DNA of 64,000 nucleotides, from positions 90,767 to 154,766 of the forward strand of contig JFAX01000003.1 in the NCBI GenBank assembly GCA_000585015.1, written 5' to 3'. Each line of letters opens with the position of its first letter. The first letter of the stretch is position 1. This document shows, piece after piece, positions 63,284 through 64,000 of this stretch. A model generated the notes under the pieces. The model made no database searches. It was not told where the DNA came from and saw nothing but the letters and a program-made list of their open reading frames with translations. Made by a program: the position numbers and the translations under genes. The DNA is from Candidatus Accumulibacter adjunctus (lineage in GTDB: Bacteria; Pseudomonadota; Gammaproteobacteria; Burkholderiales; Rhodocyclaceae).

Positions 63284-63529
63284 ATGCCCTTCACGCCCGA
63301 ACTCGTCGCCGAACTCAACACCCTGGTCCATTTCGACCTCGACAGCACCCAGCAGGGAATCAAGATCCACAGCACCGCCGACCCGGCGATCATCGCCGCC
63401 ACCCGCCGGCTGCACGCCAAGGGGCTGCTGACGCAGGTCGATGGCGGCTACCTGACCAGCCTCGGCCGCGACGCCGTCGAACACGCGCGCGCCGCGCTGA
63501 CCATTCTCAGCTCGCAGCCCGGCCACTGA
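63284..63529 (+). CDS. TIGR02647-like small protein
   Basis: MPFTPELVAELNTLVHFDLDSTQQGIKIHSTADPAIIAATRRLHAKGLLTQVDGGYLTSLGRDAVEHA. Confidence 0.75.
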   Translation: MPFTPELVAELNTLVHFDLDSTQQGIKIHSTADPAIIAATRRLHAKGLLTQVDGGYLTSLGRDAVEHARAALTILSSQPGH

Positions 63530-63615
63530 ACGCCGCCAGCGGCGCCGCCTGCCGCTGCCGAACCCAGCTGCCCGCCGCGGCAGCCCTCTCGCCTGCTGAC
63601 TGAAGGACCCCAGCC

Positions 63616-64000
63616 ATGCAACGCCTGATCCTCATCATGCTTCTCGCCCTGAGCCAGCTCGCCGCCGCCGGCGAAGCGCCACCGCGGCCGCGCGTCGGCC
63701 TCGTCCTTGGCGGTGGCGGCGCCCGCGGCGCGGCGCACATCGGCGTCCTCGAGGTCCTCGAAAGGCTGCGCGTACCGGTCGACTGCGTCGCCGGCACCAG
63801 CATGGGTGCGCTCGTCGCCGGCGTCTACGCCAGCGGCATGGCGCCGGCGGAAATGCGCCGCGAACTCGCGAAGGCCGACTGGGACGCCCTCTTCCAGGAC
63901 GCGCCGCCGTTCTCCGACCGCAGCTTCCGCAACAAGGTGAAGGACAAGCGCTACCTGCCGGCGTCGGAGACCGGCGTCGGCGAAGACGGCCTGCGCTACC
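63616..64000 (+). CDS. Patatin-like phospholipase family protein, truncated at right window edge
   Basis: Signal peptide then [50 protein letters not shown] (GGGARG and GTSMG motifs). Confidence 0.92.
   Translation, partial: MQRLILIMLLALSQLAAAGEAPPRPRVGLVLGGGGARGAAHIGVLEVLERLRVPVDCVAGTSMGALVAGVYASGMAPAEMRRELAKADWDALFQDAPPFSDRSFRNKVKDKRYLPASETGVGEDGLRY

Overview
High-GC bacterial chromosome window carrying about 60 protein-coding genes. Gene content suggests a betaproteobacterium, possibly Rhodocyclaceae/'Candidatus Accumulibacter'-like; this is inference, with no 16S in the window. No rRNA, tRNA, CRISPR array, transposase or prophage was recognised. Main blocks: (1) a PHA locus with a class I phaC on the minus strand facing away from a plus-strand set of SDR, thiolase, a MaoC pair and class III phaE-phaC; (2) several two-component systems, including a CHASE2 kinase with a LysM/FecR protein; (3) a GCS2-type ligase next to an M14/aspartoacylase-like hydrolase; (4) the housekeeping run mltG-tmk-holB-pilZ-tatD; (5) acyl-CoA, acetoacetate and ETF genes with a divergent TetR regulator; (6) glpK, dinB, a Pat-like ACS-GNAT fusion, a Spy-like gene with a TCS, TerB-like, SelO and patatin genes. 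Most interesting signals: an intrinsic terminator 10 nt upstream of the SDR start codon, preceded by a sigma70-like promoter and hairpins; a PHA operon with a hairpin in most intergenic gaps; a 48-aa minimal PEP-CTERM protein missing from the ORF track; tandem palindromes between etfB and tetR; a Pat-like protein whose acyl-CoA synthetase half has lost its catalytic motifs; and paired repeats between the Spy-like gene and its TCS. All family calls come from reading motifs, with no database search.
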